From assembly GCA_027488935.1 (NCBI GenBank), contig JAIYAP010000008.1, positions 1-64,000 on the forward strand: a DNA stretch of 64,000 nt, read 5' to 3'. Of this stretch, positions 27,901-35,534 are shown in pieces. Position 1 is the first letter of the stretch; each line of letters begins with the position of its first letter. Both the position numbers and the translations under genes were made by a program. This DNA is from Saprospiraceae bacterium. Lineage in GTDB: Bacteria; Bacteroidota; Bacteroidia; Chitinophagales; Saprospiraceae. The notes under the pieces are model-generated. The model was not told the DNA's origin. It worked only from the letters and a program-made list of their open reading frames with translations, and ran no database searches.

Positions 27901-29510
27901 TATTTCCTGGCGGCACACCCGACACCTCCACCGAATCCAACCCGACCGTAGTTTACCAATTACCCGGCGACTACCCGGCGACCTTGATGGTAAGCAACCT
28001 TGCCGGCAAAGACACCCTGGTGAAGACCAAAATAATTACCGTAAAAACGGCACCAATAGCTGATTTTACAGTATCGGTGTTTGGTTCGATTGCTATTTTT
28101 TCAAGTACTAATACGAATGGAACCTACAGCTGGGATTTTGGCAATGGCAACAATTCCAACCAGCCCAGTCCTTTCCATACCTATTCGGAAGACGGTGTAT
28201 ATGCAGTACAACTCACGGTGACCAATGAATGCGGCACACGTAAAATCACCAAGGAAGTGACCGTAGCCACCAAACCAACCGCCAGCTTTACGTATTCGGT
28301 TTCAAGTGGTTGTGCGCCGCTCTCGGTACAATTTACTTCTACCAGCTCGTCCAACAGCCAAAGTTTCCTGTGGTCATTTCCCGGAGGAACCCCGGCGAGT
28401 TCAACCCAACCCAATCCCGTGGTGGTGTTTTATACGCCCGGCTCGTTTTCAGCCAGTTTGACCGTGGGTAATGGTGTGGGACAAAACATGGCGGTGCAAA
28501 ATGGCATCATTACAGCCAATGATGTGCCGGCTGCTTATTTCAATCCGGTCGCACAAGGCGCAGTGGTAACCCTCAACAATGCCTCCATTGGCGGCGGAAC
28601 CTACAACTGGAGTTTTGGGGATGGCAATGGCTCCACCCTAAGCAATCCAGTGTACACTTATTCTGCGGAGGGCACCTACACCATCACGCTTACCGCCACC
28701 AACCCTTGCGGCAGCGCCTCGTTTACCCAAACCGTCGAAGTTGTTTTTCCGCCCGTCGCCAGTTTCATTTATGTACCTGCTAGCGGTTGTGCGCCCTTGA
28801 CGGTACAATACAAATCAACGTCTTCCGACAACACCGAAACCTTAGCCTGGTCCTTTCCAGGCGGTTCCCCGGCGACCTCTACCCTACCCAACCCGAATGT
28901 GGTGTACAACGTGCCTGGAATGTACTCGGCCACTTTGACGGCAAGCAACCAGGCCGGACAAAACAAATCCAGCCAGGTAGACATTGTAAACGTCCTTTCC
29001 GAGCCGAGCGTGGGTTTTGGATTTATTTTAGACACCAATGCCGCCACGGTTTCTTTCAACAATTATTCCACCGATGCCAGCAGTTATACCTGGGATTTTG
29101 GCGATGGCACCACCAGTGCTGATCAAAATCCGACCCACCTTTATGCGGCGTTGGGTAATTACACCGTGGCGCTAACCGCCTACAATGCCTGCGGGGAAAC
29201 CACGGGCACCCAGCAGGTGCAGATCAGCGTAACAGGCACAGATGATTTGGAACAAAAAGATGCGTTTTCGTTATATCCAAACCCCAATACGGGCAATTTT
29301 TGGGTAAAAATGCCTGAAAACCTGCATGCTGCGATCCAGTTTATGTTGTATAATGAATTAGGACAAAAAGTACAACAAGTGCAATTGCCTGCGAACACAA
29401 CCGATCGTCTGTATTATTTTGAGGAATTGGATTTGGCGGCGGGCTTTTATTTGTTGGAGATTAATTCGGGGGCAAACGTGCTGCAGTTCAAAGTGATGGT
29501 GCAGCGATAA
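24936..29510 (+). CDS. Giant secreted protein: LamG-like, PKD, glycosidase-like centre, six more PKD modules, T9SS domain
   Basis: A protein of 1524 residues with a signal peptide ending near LGSLGAQ. Order of parts: concanavalin/LamG-like domain (about 20-270), PKD (about 282-365), a small SprB-like domain (371-445), a central domain (about 460-950), three tandem pairs of PKD-like modules (about 952-1434), and a T9SS sorting domain (SLYPNPNTGNFWVKM). The centre contains KVYLEYSNEVWNWIFQQAHY and GKGIIAYEGGQHFVG, which look like strands 4 and 7 of a TIM-barrel glycosidase with Glu as acid/base and nucleophile. That is my inference. In each pair one module has FPGGTP and the other WDFGDG. The start at 24936 gives the signal peptide. 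Confidence 0.85.
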   Translation: MRIQVILPLLLLVLGSLGAQPCTFLAYDGFNYPDNTPLNNLSGGTGWSSPWDVQSGNASLPGFQTFNTPNALTFSDLQTQPGAISGGNAYLTAGRRLNTDPNGPFGTFIGPGGQGIGNSQTGTLYCSVLLKKLENNSEPVLFSLHNDNISWYVNNPNPKISMGYFGSSSDAGGNRYWSVQINGTVYRTPVTVLTNRAVFMVLRLGFSNGTTQVDAWVNPTAIGDVAAPTPVFSQSFNSVYSIRSVGVYLGDNAGSGLVDEIRLAHTYACVAPNAASVVNLPPNAVVTANPITGQAPLTVTLQSTASTDPEGSALSYKWNFGDGTPGAIGPSVTHTFNTVGQLTVALTVTDNLGLQHTDYQTITVLDAAGKYPCQTSFSVLNMPSCTANDGQIKVQLSNQTIMELRNAANNIVPISNGNEFHNLAPGVYQFTATGAGGCSDQFQLNMVRDTVACAGQEAPLCAMSIGTNLGGFADWSPERPMKNLMKHVRWQPIPYTNNCNCWSIDSLLEEIQVDSNGYPTVLPQMTSAGASFLRIVLSADGGNLQPNRSYVLLYDGAGTIEMRGGVGNVLQSPGRIQFDVNDAGNIWMHWVISEAGNHLRNVRLLRLEDELADLEANPFYQGFLDKIAPFRMLRFMDWGATNNNPNVEWSDRKGTDYFTYATPSGVPYETMIALANQTQKDVWICVPHAADDAYIIQMAQLFKSKLDPKRKVYLEYSNEVWNWIFQQAHYNDQNRPGNLNYPRAYAEKAKRVFRIWHTVYGAEKSRVKRVLGIQTLYNSLNEQILAQLPQSEWDFGAPTFYFGLDHGNTGKPVLNQSSTPQNIIDNARNAWYQTISGVKQDYNQIKLFGKGIIAYEGGQHFVGNVFGIPYDYQEAMWAAQRTPEMYALYDEVLDSIRNWGCQLAGNFSLCSRQESVYGSWGVLSDIDNAAPYLQSAPKYQALLDNNCLAPEQTPPVAGFSTQVTSGCAPLSVQYTAENPDNNIETYQWVFPGGTPDTSTESNPTVVYQLPGDYPATLMVSNLAGKDTLVKTKIITVKTAPIADFTVSVFGSIAIFSSTNTNGTYSWDFGNGNNSNQPSPFHTYSEDGVYAVQLTVTNECGTRKITKEVTVATKPTASFTYSVSSGCAPLSVQFTSTSSSNSQSFLWSFPGGTPASSTQPNPVVVFYTPGSFSASLTVGNGVGQNMAVQNGIITANDVPAAYFNPVAQGAVVTLNNASIGGGTYNWSFGDGNGSTLSNPVYTYSAEGTYTITLTATNPCGSASFTQTVEVVFPPVASFIYVPASGCAPLTVQYKSTSSDNTETLAWSFPGGSPATSTLPNPNVVYNVPGMYSATLTASNQAGQNKSSQVDIVNVLSEPSVGFGFILDTNAATVSFNNYSTDASSYTWDFGDGTTSADQNPTHLYAALGNYTVALTAYNACGETTGTQQVQISVTGTDDLEQKDAFSLYPNPNTGNFWVKMPENLHAAIQFMLYNELGQKVQQVQLPANTTDRLYYFEELDLAAGFYLLEINSGANVLQFKVMVQR

Positions 29511-29580
29511 GATCGTTTTGTGTATCATTCCTTAAGAAAAGGAGGTCACGAGGCGCAGAGGGCAATACCGTTGACAAAAG

Positions 29581-29752
29581 GATTTAAGATTTAAGATTAC
29601 ATGATTTAAGATTTTAGATGGAGGCACAACGCTTGGCATTACGAAAATCAATCGGTGACCATAATTCGTTGAAATTCATCAAGATGCGATTGAATGCCCA
29701 AAAAAGCGATTCCATCTTAAATCTTAAATCATGTAATCTTAAATCTTAAATC
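29581..29752. repeat. Inverted-repeat element with 42-bp arms
   Basis: Arms at 29581-29622 and 29711-29752 are reverse complements with one mismatch. The repeating core is gatttaagatttaagattac. They enclose 88 bases of unremarkable sequence. The element lies in the 315-base gap between two T9SS genes, which otherwise holds only a segment rich in ctctgtg words (29757-29802) also found at 52462-52513. It is too small to encode a transposase; a MITE-like or structural role is possible. Confidence 0.85.
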
Positions 29753-29825
29753 CCCCCTCTGTGCAACTCCGTTCCTCGGTGTCCCTCTGTGGAATTTTTT
29801 TAAAAAATCATCTAAACCTTTTCCC

Positions 29826-31118
29826 ATGCAAAAATTAACCCTCACCTGCCTTTTCCTTCTGATCGCGCTCTTACCCTGCCGCGCCCAATTGTTTGTGGAT
29901 ACCCAACCTTACACGGCCGAAGAACTGGCGATGTATTTTTTTAACGGCAATTGCGTGCAAGTACTGGCCGCTGATTTCCAGGGTCAACCCGCCCAAATCA
30001 CCTTTTTTGATGGCGCACAAAGCGGATTAAACGTAAACGCCGGCTTGATGCTGACCACCGGAGCGGCAACCTTAGCGGCTTCGCCCAATATTAAGAATAA
30101 CGCTTCAGCGGGATATGGCTATCAAACCCCCGACACCCTTATTGCACAATTGACTACCGGACAATCCTTTGACCGTGCGATGTTCCACATGACCATTGTA
30201 CCGCAGATCGACTCCATCGGATTCAAATATGTGTTTGGTTCAGAAGAATTTTGCGAATTTGTAAATTCCCAGTTCAATGATGCTTTTGGATTCTGGATTC
30301 AAGGTCCGGGCTTTCCGGTTCCTACCAATATTGCCCTGATTCCGGGTACAAATACGCCCGTGACGATTAATACGGTTTATGACACCTCGAGTGCTGGCAA
30401 TGGTTATTACATCAACAATATACCGAACGATTCGCTCGGCTGTGGCCAATCCGCTTCAAATGCCATCTCAACCCAATATGTAGAATACGATGGCCTGACC
30501 AAGGTGTTGACTGCCAGTGCCACGGTAACGCCGAACGCAACGTATGAGGTATGGATTGGTGTGAGCGATATTGGAGATGCGCTGTATGATTCGGGCGTTT
30601 TCCTGAGTGCCGAAAGCCTTTGTGGCGATAGTTTGTTAAATCCGAACGCGACATTTGCCTTGAGTACCAACAACAATACCATCCAGTTTCAAAATACGAG
30701 CAAATACGCCTCGCGTTGGCACTGGGATTTCGGCGACGGCACTACCTCCGAAGAGCGTTTCCCGACCCACACCTTTGCCTCGCTGGACCAGCAATACAAA
30801 GTAACCTTAGTGGCAATGAACTATTGCTGTTCCGATACCAGCGTTTTGTTGGTAGGCACTTCTGCGGTTGCCGATCCAACCGCAGCAATTGATTACAAGG
30901 TGTATCCCACCCAATTCAGCCAACAACTGATCGTAGAACCGGCCGATGCCAGTTTGCAAGGACAAATACGGCTCAGCGATCTTTCCGGCCGTTTGGTGCT
31001 GCAATATACCTTAAATGGCAAAACCGTTTTGGAAACGGGCAGTTTGGCACAAGGGGTTTATTTTGTGGAAGTTATGGCGGATGGGAAGCGGTCTTTGGTG
31101 CGGAAGGTGGTGAAATAA
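29826..31118 (+). CDS. Choice-of-anchor L domain protein with PKD and T9SS sorting domain
   Basis: A protein of 430 residues. It has a signal peptide (LLPCRAQ). The choice-of-anchor L domain covers about 20-275: GLNVNAGLMLTTGAA, FKYVFGSEEFCEFVNSQFND, FGFWIQGPG, and SDIGDALYDSGVFLSAESL. A PKD domain follows at about 285-345 (ASRWHWDFGDGTTSEE). The T9SS domain begins at about 355 (YKVYPTQFSQQLIVEP, GRLVLQYTLNG, GVYFVEVMADG). The VFGSEEF block with acidic residues is the family hallmark; such proteins are surface-exposed and may bind calcium. The stop lies 15 bases before repeat R1. Confidence 0.92.
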   Translation: MQKLTLTCLFLLIALLPCRAQLFVDTQPYTAEELAMYFFNGNCVQVLAADFQGQPAQITFFDGAQSGLNVNAGLMLTTGAATLAASPNIKNNASAGYGYQTPDTLIAQLTTGQSFDRAMFHMTIVPQIDSIGFKYVFGSEEFCEFVNSQFNDAFGFWIQGPGFPVPTNIALIPGTNTPVTINTVYDTSSAGNGYYINNIPNDSLGCGQSASNAISTQYVEYDGLTKVLTASATVTPNATYEVWIGVSDIGDALYDSGVFLSAESLCGDSLLNPNATFALSTNNNTIQFQNTSKYASRWHWDFGDGTTSEERFPTHTFASLDQQYKVTLVAMNYCCSDTSVLLVGTSAVADPTAAIDYKVYPTQFSQQLIVEPADASLQGQIRLSDLSGRLVLQYTLNGKTVLETGSLAQGVYFVEVMADGKRSLVRKVVK

Positions 31119-31132
31119 GGGGGGGCATCCTG

Positions 31133-31590
31133 TGTAAAAATGTTCGGGAGTCATTCTGGTACCTTTGACACGTCGGAAGCGTTAAAAAACGCTTCCGACG
31201 TGTCAAAGGTACCCGAACGAGGAGCAGCGCGAAAACAATTCAGCCGAGTGACAACCACGTGCGGCGGAAAAAATTAGGATTATATAAAAAAACCATTAGA
31301 TGATTTGGATACTTAATATTTAATGTATATTTGTACGGATTAAATTTACCAAATGAACCCATATTCACCCTGGATATTAATATTGAACTGTTGCGTCCAG
31401 CTAACCAGAATGGCTAGCTGGACGCAATTTGTTTTTGGGTTATCATTTGGCCTATCTCTCTGCTCAACTTTTTTGATACCATCCAGTTGCGTGAAGATAA
31501 CTACTGTGATTAGTTTCACGTAACTGGGTGGTTTAGAACAAATGAAGCTTGACGCAAGGGGCTCTATTAGGGGGAATTGACGAACATGCT
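31133..31590. repeat. Repeat R1 with long hairpin, outward -7 box and tail hairpins
   Basis: First of four related blocks (R2 32705, R3 35165, R4 36193). The 31158-31213 segment is a perfect inverted repeat beginning GGTACCTTTGACACGTCGG. A Bacteroidota -7 box, TATATTTG, lies at 31326-31333, with TTTG 18 bases upstream, and points at the next gene. The tail has two more hairpins: TTGCGTCCAGCTA at 31391-31403 pairing with 31415-31427, and GTTGCGTGAA at 31486-31495 pairing with 31515-31524. It ends with the 25-bp sequence attagggggaattgacgaac... at 31566-31590. The whole gap 31119-31665 is this element plus the leader of the next gene. Confidence 0.9.
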
Positions 31591-31665
31591 GCGTTAGACA
31601 AAATGAGATAAAAAAAGCCCAACCCAGTCGCACACATATATTCATTCACTAAATAAAATTGAATC

Positions 31666-32040
31666 ATGAAAGCACTCTTTCATTTGTTTATTGCCTGTAT
31701 GGTCATGCTTCCCTTTGGCTTGATGGCCCAAAGCCCAGTTGGGGCTTGGAAAATGTCCATTCCCGATCAAAATGGGAAATTGACGCCCGTGAAAGTGCAG
31801 ATAGCAGAGGATGGCACTTACGCCATCGATTTCGGTGCCGACGGCACTATCGATCTCAAGGGGAAATACACCGTGGAAGGCGGGAAAATAACCGTTCAGG
31901 ATACGGAAGGCAGCGACTGTACCGCACCTGGGGTGTACACGCTTAAGATCGAGGGCGATACTTTGACCATGACCCGCCTAAGCGACGGCTGCACCAGCCG
32001 TGGAGGACCCGAGGGGGTTATGACGATGCAGCGAGGTTAA
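31666..32040 (+). CDS. Small exported lipocalin-like protein
   Basis: A protein of 124 residues. It has a signal peptide (MKALFHLFIACMVMLPFGLMAQ). About a hundred residues of short beta strands follow: VGAWKMSIPDQNG, KVQIAEDGTYAIDFGADG, GKYTVEGGKITVQDTEGSDC, GVYTLKIEGDTLTMTRLSDGC. That succession matches small secreted lipocalin-like proteins in which a GxW motif opens the barrel. It has two Cys that could form a disulfide. The ligand is unknown. GC content is close to the core genome, unlike most others in the array. It lies 75 bases after the 25-bp sequence that ends R1. Confidence 0.7.
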   Translation: MKALFHLFIACMVMLPFGLMAQSPVGAWKMSIPDQNGKLTPVKVQIAEDGTYAIDFGADGTIDLKGKYTVEGGKITVQDTEGSDCTAPGVYTLKIEGDTLTMTRLSDGCTSRGGPEGVMTMQRG

Positions 32041-32134
32041 GGAGTTCCTGAAAGCAGAGCGGGAAGAAACACCCTCTGGCTAAATAACGCAAGTTATTGA
32101 ACACCACAATAATAAATAAGAATTGCCCAACAAT

Positions 32135-32179
32135 CGCTGGCTGCCAGGTCCTCCTAAACATCGCACCTGACAGCCAGCG
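32135..32179. other. GC-rich hairpin between the two cassette genes
   Basis: CGCTGGCTG at 32135-32143 pairs with CAGCCAGCG at 32171-32179, and CAGGT with ACCTG just inside, separated by a 15-base loop. It is preceded by GCCCAAC, which looks like one half of an integron-type core site, but the matching GTTRRRY half is missing on the other side. It may simply be a terminator-like structure without a T run. Confidence 0.5.
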
Positions 32180-32209
32180 TAACTTTAAACACCATTATAA
32201 ATAAACAAA

Positions 32210-32629
32210 ATGTCGGCAATTGGTGAACTCATTGTTTGGATTATATATGCAATTCTTTGCATTCCTCCTTTGCGTGCATTGTTTATTTTGAGAAAAAATA
32301 AATTTAATAAAAATAGCACCATTTACCTCGTCCTTTCATTCTTACCATTGGCACTATTTGCGTACAGTCAATATTCTAACTACAGAGAAGCTGAGCTTGA
32401 ATATGTTGGCAAATACTACCTAACGGAATATCCAAACTGCGACTCCTGTGTTTTGCATTTGAAGAGGGCCAATTCATATTCAGTAACACTCAATGGAAAT
32501 GAACTTGAACATGGATATTGGAAATATAGAAGTGGTGGAGATTATTGGATTGTAGACATCGGTGAATATGGGCAACTAGGAACTGGAAAATATAAATATC
32601 ACGACAGAGACAACAACTTTGAAAAATAA
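32210..32629 (+). CDS. Hypothetical small membrane protein
   Basis: A protein of 139 residues that I do not recognise. It has two N-terminal membrane helices (about 7-26 and 37-52, with a basic turn RKNKFNKNS between). A soluble domain of about 80 residues follows, with the pattern GKYYLTEYPNCDSCVLHLKR, then YSVTLNGNELEHGYWKYRSGGDYWIVDIGE. The last part has the look of a small beta-barrel. The gene is AT-rich and lies between R1 and R2. The start at 32210 begins directly with the hydrophobic segment. Confidence 0.6.
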   Translation: MSAIGELIVWIIYAILCIPPLRALFILRKNKFNKNSTIYLVLSFLPLALFAYSQYSNYREAELEYVGKYYLTEYPNCDSCVLHLKRANSYSVTLNGNELEHGYWKYRSGGDYWIVDIGEYGQLGTGKYKYHDRDNNFEK

Positions 32630-32704
32630 AAAAAACGATGTATAACAATCTATATAACGGCTATTTGCGCTAAGCACGCTATACCGAACATGCTCGCCTT
32701 ACAT

Positions 32705-33193
32705 CAAACTAATATTGAACTACAAATATTTTCCGCCGCACATAACCTTCACCTTGGCAACGCATAATATTTAGTGCTCAACCTTTGTTATTATATAAGC
32801 CAAACGCAACGCCCCATTTCGATATTCGGTGTTCTTTTTGTAAAGATATTCGGAAGCCGTTCGGGTACCTTTGACACGTCGGAAGCGTAAAAAAAACGCT
32901 TCCGACGTGTCAAAGGTACCCGAACGAGGAGCAGCGCGAAAACAATTCAGCCGAGTGACAACCACGTGCGGTGGAAAAATTGGGATAGTATAAAAAACCC
33001 ATTGGATGATTTGGATATTTAATATATATTTGTTCGGATTAAATTTACCACATGAACCCATATTCACCTTCGATATTATTATCGAACTGTTGCGTGAAGC
33101 GAACTAGCGTGGTTATCTTCACGCAACTGGGTGGTATGGAACAAATGAAGCTTAACGCAATGGGGGCTATTAGGGGGAATTGACGAACATGCT
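32705..33193. repeat. Repeat R2, the fullest copy
   Basis: It starts with caaactaatattgaactac and contains the upstream part missing from R1 (cataaccttcac, ggcaacgcataatatttag). The long hairpin spans 32858-32926 with arms starting CGTTCGGGTACC and a loop of A residues. The -7 box TATATTTG is at 33025-33032. The tail hairpin is GTTGCGTGAAG at 33089-33099 pairing with CTTCACGCAAC at 33117-33127. It ends with the 25-bp sequence at 33169-33193, identical to the one ending R1. The gap 32630-33222 holds nothing else. Confidence 0.9.
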
Positions 33194-33222
33194 GAATTTT
33201 GCGTCATAAGACAAAAATCAAA

Positions 33223-34329
33223 ATGAACAATACACTAAAAATGATTTATCTGATACTCACATTGATTCTAAATTATTCTTGCGTTGAGAAGAAATCAACC
33301 AAGGAAGAAATAAGTGAATCTAAATTAGGAAGCACTTTAAAACCCGACACCTTAAAATTCAGTTCAGGAATTGGCTCTATATTTCAAGATAGCAAAGGCA
33401 ATTATTGGTTTGGAAGTATTCATGAAGGAGTTGCAGTTTATAATGGCAAATCATTCATTTACTTTACTAATAATGATGGGCTGACTGATAACCAAATTCA
33501 TTCTATACAAGAAGATAAAGAAGGCGTTATTTGGTTTAATACCCAAAAGGGAGTGAGCAGTTATAATGGAACAAGGATAATAAATCACACCATAGCAGAG
33601 ACAGAAACTTTACAAAATACTTTCCAAATTCAGAGTAATGAACCTTTGCAAGGGAAATGGATGAAATCCGATAACGACCTTTGGTTTGAGGCTGGTATCA
33701 AAGAAGGAGTTTATAGATTTGATGGTCAGGTATTAAATTACTTAGCGTTTCCTCCTCATAAAGTCCTTAACCCTTATGATAATTTATTTGCTGTAACAGG
33801 TATTTCAAAAGGAAAAAATAATATGATTTGGTTTGGTACTTATGCAGGTGTTTATGGGTATAACGGGAGTGGTTTTACAATCATTAATGATGAAACACTA
33901 GGATTTGATAGAAAAATAGAACCTTTGCACATACGAAGTATTTTCGAGGATTCTAAAGGCAGGCTTTGGATTGGAAATAATGGAATTGGTGTATTACTAA
34001 AAGATGGTGATTCAATAATTAATTTTTCAAATAAGAACAACTTGATTCACCCCAATAGTTCAAAAAAAGGAGATAAATCACCTCAAGGTACACTTGAGCA
34101 CATTTTTACAATCGCTGAAGATAACAAAGGAAATATTTGGTTTGGAGACAGAGATGCAGGAGTATGGAAATATGATGGCGAAACAATGAAAAATTACACC
34201 AAAAAAGATGGACTAACCAATGATTTTGCCCTTTCAATTTACGAAGATAGTAATGAGAAATTGTGGTTTGGGATGGCAGATGGAAGCATATATATTTTTA
34301 ACGGAAAGACATTTGAAAAGCAATTCTAA
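33223..34329 (+). CDS. Lipoprotein made of two-component-regulator propeller repeats
   Basis: A protein of 368 residues. The lipoprotein signal ends LILNYSC with Cys near 20. The rest is Reg_prop repeats of about 40-60 residues, each with the pattern SIFQDSKGNYWFGSIHEGVA-x-YNGKSF then NDGLTDNQIHSIQEDKEG. These blades normally form the sensor part of hybrid two-component proteins in Bacteroidota. Here no kinase or DNA-binding part follows, so it is a stand-alone propeller on the membrane surface. I start at 33223, 30 bases after the 25-bp sequence ending R2. It is strongly AT-rich. Confidence 0.82.
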   Translation: MNNTLKMIYLILTLILNYSCVEKKSTKEEISESKLGSTLKPDTLKFSSGIGSIFQDSKGNYWFGSIHEGVAVYNGKSFIYFTNNDGLTDNQIHSIQEDKEGVIWFNTQKGVSSYNGTRIINHTIAETETLQNTFQIQSNEPLQGKWMKSDNDLWFEAGIKEGVYRFDGQVLNYLAFPPHKVLNPYDNLFAVTGISKGKNNMIWFGTYAGVYGYNGSGFTIINDETLGFDRKIEPLHIRSIFEDSKGRLWIGNNGIGVLLKDGDSIINFSNKNNLIHPNSSKKGDKSPQGTLEHIFTIAEDNKGNIWFGDRDAGVWKYDGETMKNYTKKDGLTNDFALSIYEDSNEKLWFGMADGSIYIFNGKTFEKQF

Positions 34330-35128
34330 AAAAGGAATACCGCGTTGCTTAACCATTTGGTGGGCCCTTCAACTTGTTCCAACCAATGTAAATGCGCAAG
34401 TTGATTCAATCCGTATTTTACTCTTGGTGCCGGATACGATTAATACCGTATTTATTCTGGAAGATGCATATATTCAATTTAAGGGAATTAGCGACACTTC
34501 CTATGCTGATTTTATAGAAAGTACCCAAAAATTGGAAATAAATATAAATAACAAATGGTATTCAAGGGGCTATTTAACAGCTTCAGATGGAGGCGGAGGC
34601 AGGATATTCAATTATACTAAATACCCCATCTTGATTGACTTATACACGATATGTCTTGAAAACTATTCAGAACTGTCGCAATTTATAGTAACTGGAGGTT
34701 TGGCACAAATCAGGTATTCATGTCCAATCCGAACGAGTGAATATGGACTATATACCCAAAAAACTACCAAGATTATAAATTTAAATATACCACCAGCAAC
34801 TTCTGACGATCTTCAATTGATGAATTTTGTTCAGCAAATGAAAGATTCAATTCCATCCTTTAAGTCTTTGCTTTTTGGCCATCGGTCTGCCAGTGAATTC
34901 GAATTTAATGCTTATCGCGATATTAGAGACAAGTACCCAAACTCAATTTTAAATGAAGTATTATTACTTCAATACCAGGAGTCAGTTTGTGGCGGAATTC
35001 CTCCTAATGAAACTATGGGACAGGATTTGTTAAATGAGACCAAAAATGTTTATAAGAGATTAAAACAATCCAAATTTAATTGGATTAGGAATAATTTGGA
35101 CCTGCTTGAATGGTATATCAGTAAATGA
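34253..35128 (+). CDS. Hypothetical exported protein with uncertain N-terminus
   Basis: I do not recognise this protein of up to 291 residues. The frame runs in from inside the preceding propeller gene, in another phase. The first credible protein sequence begins near 34340, where LTIWWALQLVPTNVNAQ looks like the second half of a signal peptide ending in NAQ. No start codon lies in the right place for a normal signal peptide. The nearest ATGs (34220, 34253) are inside the upstream gene. I infer that the true N-terminus was lost in a rearrangement that joined the two genes. The body has an extracellular beta part and a helical C-terminus. Confidence 0.55.
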   Translation: MRNCGLGWQMEAYIFLTERHLKSNSKKGIPRCLTIWWALQLVPTNVNAQVDSIRILLLVPDTINTVFILEDAYIQFKGISDTSYADFIESTQKLEININNKWYSRGYLTASDGGGGRIFNYTKYPILIDLYTICLENYSELSQFIVTGGLAQIRYSCPIRTSEYGLYTQKTTKIINLNIPPATSDDLQLMNFVQQMKDSIPSFKSLLFGHRSASEFEFNAYRDIRDKYPNSILNEVLLLQYQESVCGGIPPNETMGQDLLNETKNVYKRLKQSKFNWIRNNLDLLEWYISK

Positions 35129-35164
35129 AAAATCGCCGTCAATTAGATTACCACCGCGGGTGGG

Positions 35165-35515
35165 CTTTACTTTGGCAACACATAATATTTAGTGCTCAAT
35201 CTTTGTTTTTTTATAAAACTAAAACGCAAGGCTCCATTTCGATATTCTGTATTCTTTTTGTGAAAATGTTCGGAAGTCGATGGGGGCACTCTGACACGTC
35301 GGAAGCGTTTTTTTTACGCTTCCGACGTGTCAAAGGTACCCGAACGAGGAGCAACGCGAAAACAATTCAGCCGAGTGACAACCACGTGCGGTGGAAAAAA
35401 TAGGGATAATATAAAAAATCCATTGGATGATTTGGATATCTAATGTATATTTGTACGGATTAAATTTGCGACATGAACCCATATTCGCCCTGGATATTAA
35501 TATTGAACTGTTGTA
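35165..35515. repeat. Repeat R3
   Basis: It matches R2 from ctttggcaacacataatattt onward. The long hairpin is shortened: TGACACGTCGGAAGCG at 35292-35307 pairs with 35317-35332, while the outer left arm has mutated (gatgggggcactc) and no longer matches. The -7 box TATATTTG lies at 35446-35453. The tail stops at gaactgttg, without the hairpins or 25-bp sequence of R1 and R2, and the next start codon follows 20 bases later. The gap 35129-35534 holds nothing else. Confidence 0.88.
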
Positions 35516-35534
35516 GAAACTGCTGTGAAATAAT

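Noticed and set aside
35125..35403. Protein-coding frame across R3
   Set aside because: It reads through the palindrome and matches repeat DNA rather than any family.
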